Source of the DNA: Verrucomicrobiota bacterium
Lineage (GTDB): Bacteria > Verrucomicrobiota > Verrucomicrobiia > Opitutales > Opitutaceae
Assembly: GCA_023447015.1 (NCBI GenBank)
Contig: JAEXPG010000627.1
Coordinates: 1 to 6,863, forward strand
Length of the DNA: 6,863 bases
Direction: 5' to 3'
The notes beneath the pieces were generated by a model. That model saw only the letters and a list, made by a program, of their open reading frames with translations. It had not been told where the DNA came from and made no database searches. Below, one piece after another: positions 6,025 to 6,863 of the stretch. How positions within the stretch are numbered: the stretch's first letter is position 1; every line of letters starts with the position of its first letter. The translations under genes were made by a program, and so were the position numbers.

Positions 6025-6038
6025 CCGCGGCGCCGCGG
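6025..6038. repeat. Perfect 14-base palindrome between convergent genes
   Basis: CCGCGGCGCCGCGG is a perfect palindrome one base after the sigma-factor stop codon plus AA, in the 43-base gap between two convergent genes. It can form a short GC hairpin on either transcript. No T-run follows in either direction, so it is at most a weak or factor-assisted bidirectional mRNA end. Confidence 0.4.
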
Positions 6039-6066
6039 ACTCGCGCCGCCGCGCCCGGCACCGGCC

Positions 6067-6863
6067 TCACTCGTCGAGGATGCTCAGGACGTCCTTGAGG
6101 TAGCTGGAGTAGGTCAGGACGACGTTCGCCGCCACCCACAGGGCGACCAGCAGCATCACGAACTGCGGATACCAGAGGCTCACGTGCGTGAGCTTGCGCT
6201 CCGCCTCCTCGGTGTAGCGCCGCGCCAGCCAGCCGAGGCTCTCGTCGAGCCGGCCGCTCTGCTCGCCCGTGCGGTACGTCTGGGCGAACTCCGCCGGCAA
6301 CGCCCGCTCCTGCGCCAGGGCCAGTCCGGGTTGCCGCCCCGCCTCGGCCTCGGCGGCCATGCGCCGGCCAAGCGCCGCGAGTGCCGGGGAACCAGTCGCC
6401 GCCCCGGCCATCGTCCACGCCGTCACGGGCGAAAGACCGTTGGCGGCGTAACCTTCGAGCACCGCCGCGAGCACACTCAGGTCGCGCGCGCGCTGGAAGC
6501 CGGCCACCCACGGCAGGAAGGCGAAGATCCGGCGCCGCAGCCCGGGATGGCGTCCCAGAATGATGAACACCGCCGCCAGCAGCAGCCACAGGGGCACGAG
6601 CACGAGCGCCACCTGCTTGGCGTAGAGCACCGCCGAACCGAGCACGAGGTGCTTGATCGGCAGCACCACCGCCCCGAGATGCACCACCGCCAGCGGGTAG
6701 AGCGTGGCCAATGTCGCCCGGCCCATCAGCCGGCCGACACTCTCGTGGTGCGCCGCCAACCGGCGGCAGGTCGCCGGCAGCCGGCCGGCCTCGGCGCCGG
6801 CGATGAGCAGATGCACATCCACCGCCGGCAGCCACGCTCCGGCCCCGGCGAGCTCCGCCGACA
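6067..6863 (-). CDS. Type II secretion / type IV pilus F protein (GspF/PilC family), C-terminal two thirds
   Basis: The window holds the last 264 residues of a polytopic inner-membrane platform protein of the kind that sits beneath the pseudopilus or pilus and works with the assembly ATPase. Numbering from the first full codon, the end of the first T2SF domain is visible (IAGAEAGRLPATCRRLAAH, 20-38, matching the family G-E-x-S-G-x-L pattern). A membrane segment at 48-68 contains the common YP (LATLYP), and a second follows at about 80-103. A complete second T2SF domain runs about 122-226, with the canonical RTGEQSGRLDESLGWLARRY at 197-216 followed by TEEAERK. The last membrane helix is at 230-252, with a short acidic tail (SILDE). 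The start and first-domain N-terminus lie off the right edge. GspF, PilC and other pilus-like systems cannot be told apart from this piece. Its partners would be upstream, beyond position 6863; it is the last gene before the convergent sigma gene. Confidence 0.93.
   Translation of the reverse strand, partial: SAELAGAGAWLPAVDVHLLIAGAEAGRLPATCRRLAAHHESVGRLMGRATLATLYPLAVVHLGAVVLPIKHLVLGSAVLYAKQVALVLVPLWLLLAAVFIILGRHPGLRRRIFAFLPWVAGFQRARDLSVLAAVLEGYAANGLSPVTAWTMAGAATGSPALAALGRRMAAEAEAGRQPGLALAQERALPAEFAQTYRTGEQSGRLDESLGWLARRYTEEAERKLTHVSLWYPQFVMLLVALWVAANVVLTYSSYLKDVLSILDE

Noticed and set aside
1..6863. A defence or secretion island linking these genes
   Set aside because: The genes alternate in strand, the gaps are short or contain their own signals, and no pair shares a recognised pathway. 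I found no integrase, transposase, toxin-antitoxin pair or repeat array.

Overview
This is a high-GC bacterial window with six protein-coding genes, two of them cut by the window edges, and no RNA gene, mobile element or CRISPR array that I can support. The protein set fits a Gram-negative bacterium: a secreted M13 metallopeptidase, a divergent HAD hydrolase lacking the usual second aspartate, an RDD membrane protein, a stand-alone sigma-70 factor, a CHASE2 sensor and a GspF/PilC-type protein. The base composition and coding style remind me of Opitutaceae-like Verrucomicrobiota. That placement is an impression, not a proof.

Layout from left to right. Positions 1-973 (minus) hold the N-terminal part of a CHASE2 sensor protein whose output domain lies off the left edge. 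Positions 974-1155 are an intergenic stretch dominated by two adjacent inverted repeats. Positions 1156-3207 (minus) hold a complete M13 (neprilysin/PepO-type) zinc metallopeptidase with a signal peptide. A 130-base divergent gap leads to a complete HAD-like hydrolase at 3338-4030 (plus). It converges, with a 32-base gap, on an RDD-family membrane protein at 4063-4941 (minus). A 227-base divergent gap rich in symmetric sequence leads to a sigma-70 family factor at 5169-6023 (plus). This converges, with a 43-base gap holding a perfect 14-base palindrome, on the C-terminal two thirds of a type II secretion/type IV pilus inner-membrane F protein at 6067-6863 (minus).

The genes alternate in direction and look like independent housekeeping or cell-envelope functions, not one pathway. 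M13 and CHASE2 are the only adjacent co-directional pair, and the structured 182-base gap between them argues against tight coupling. I see no convincing new multi-gene system. The most interesting points are the structured element at 1016-1113, the sigma factor whose -10 melting region has lost the usual aromatic residues while its -35 helix is intact, and the clustered symmetric motifs in front of that sigma gene.
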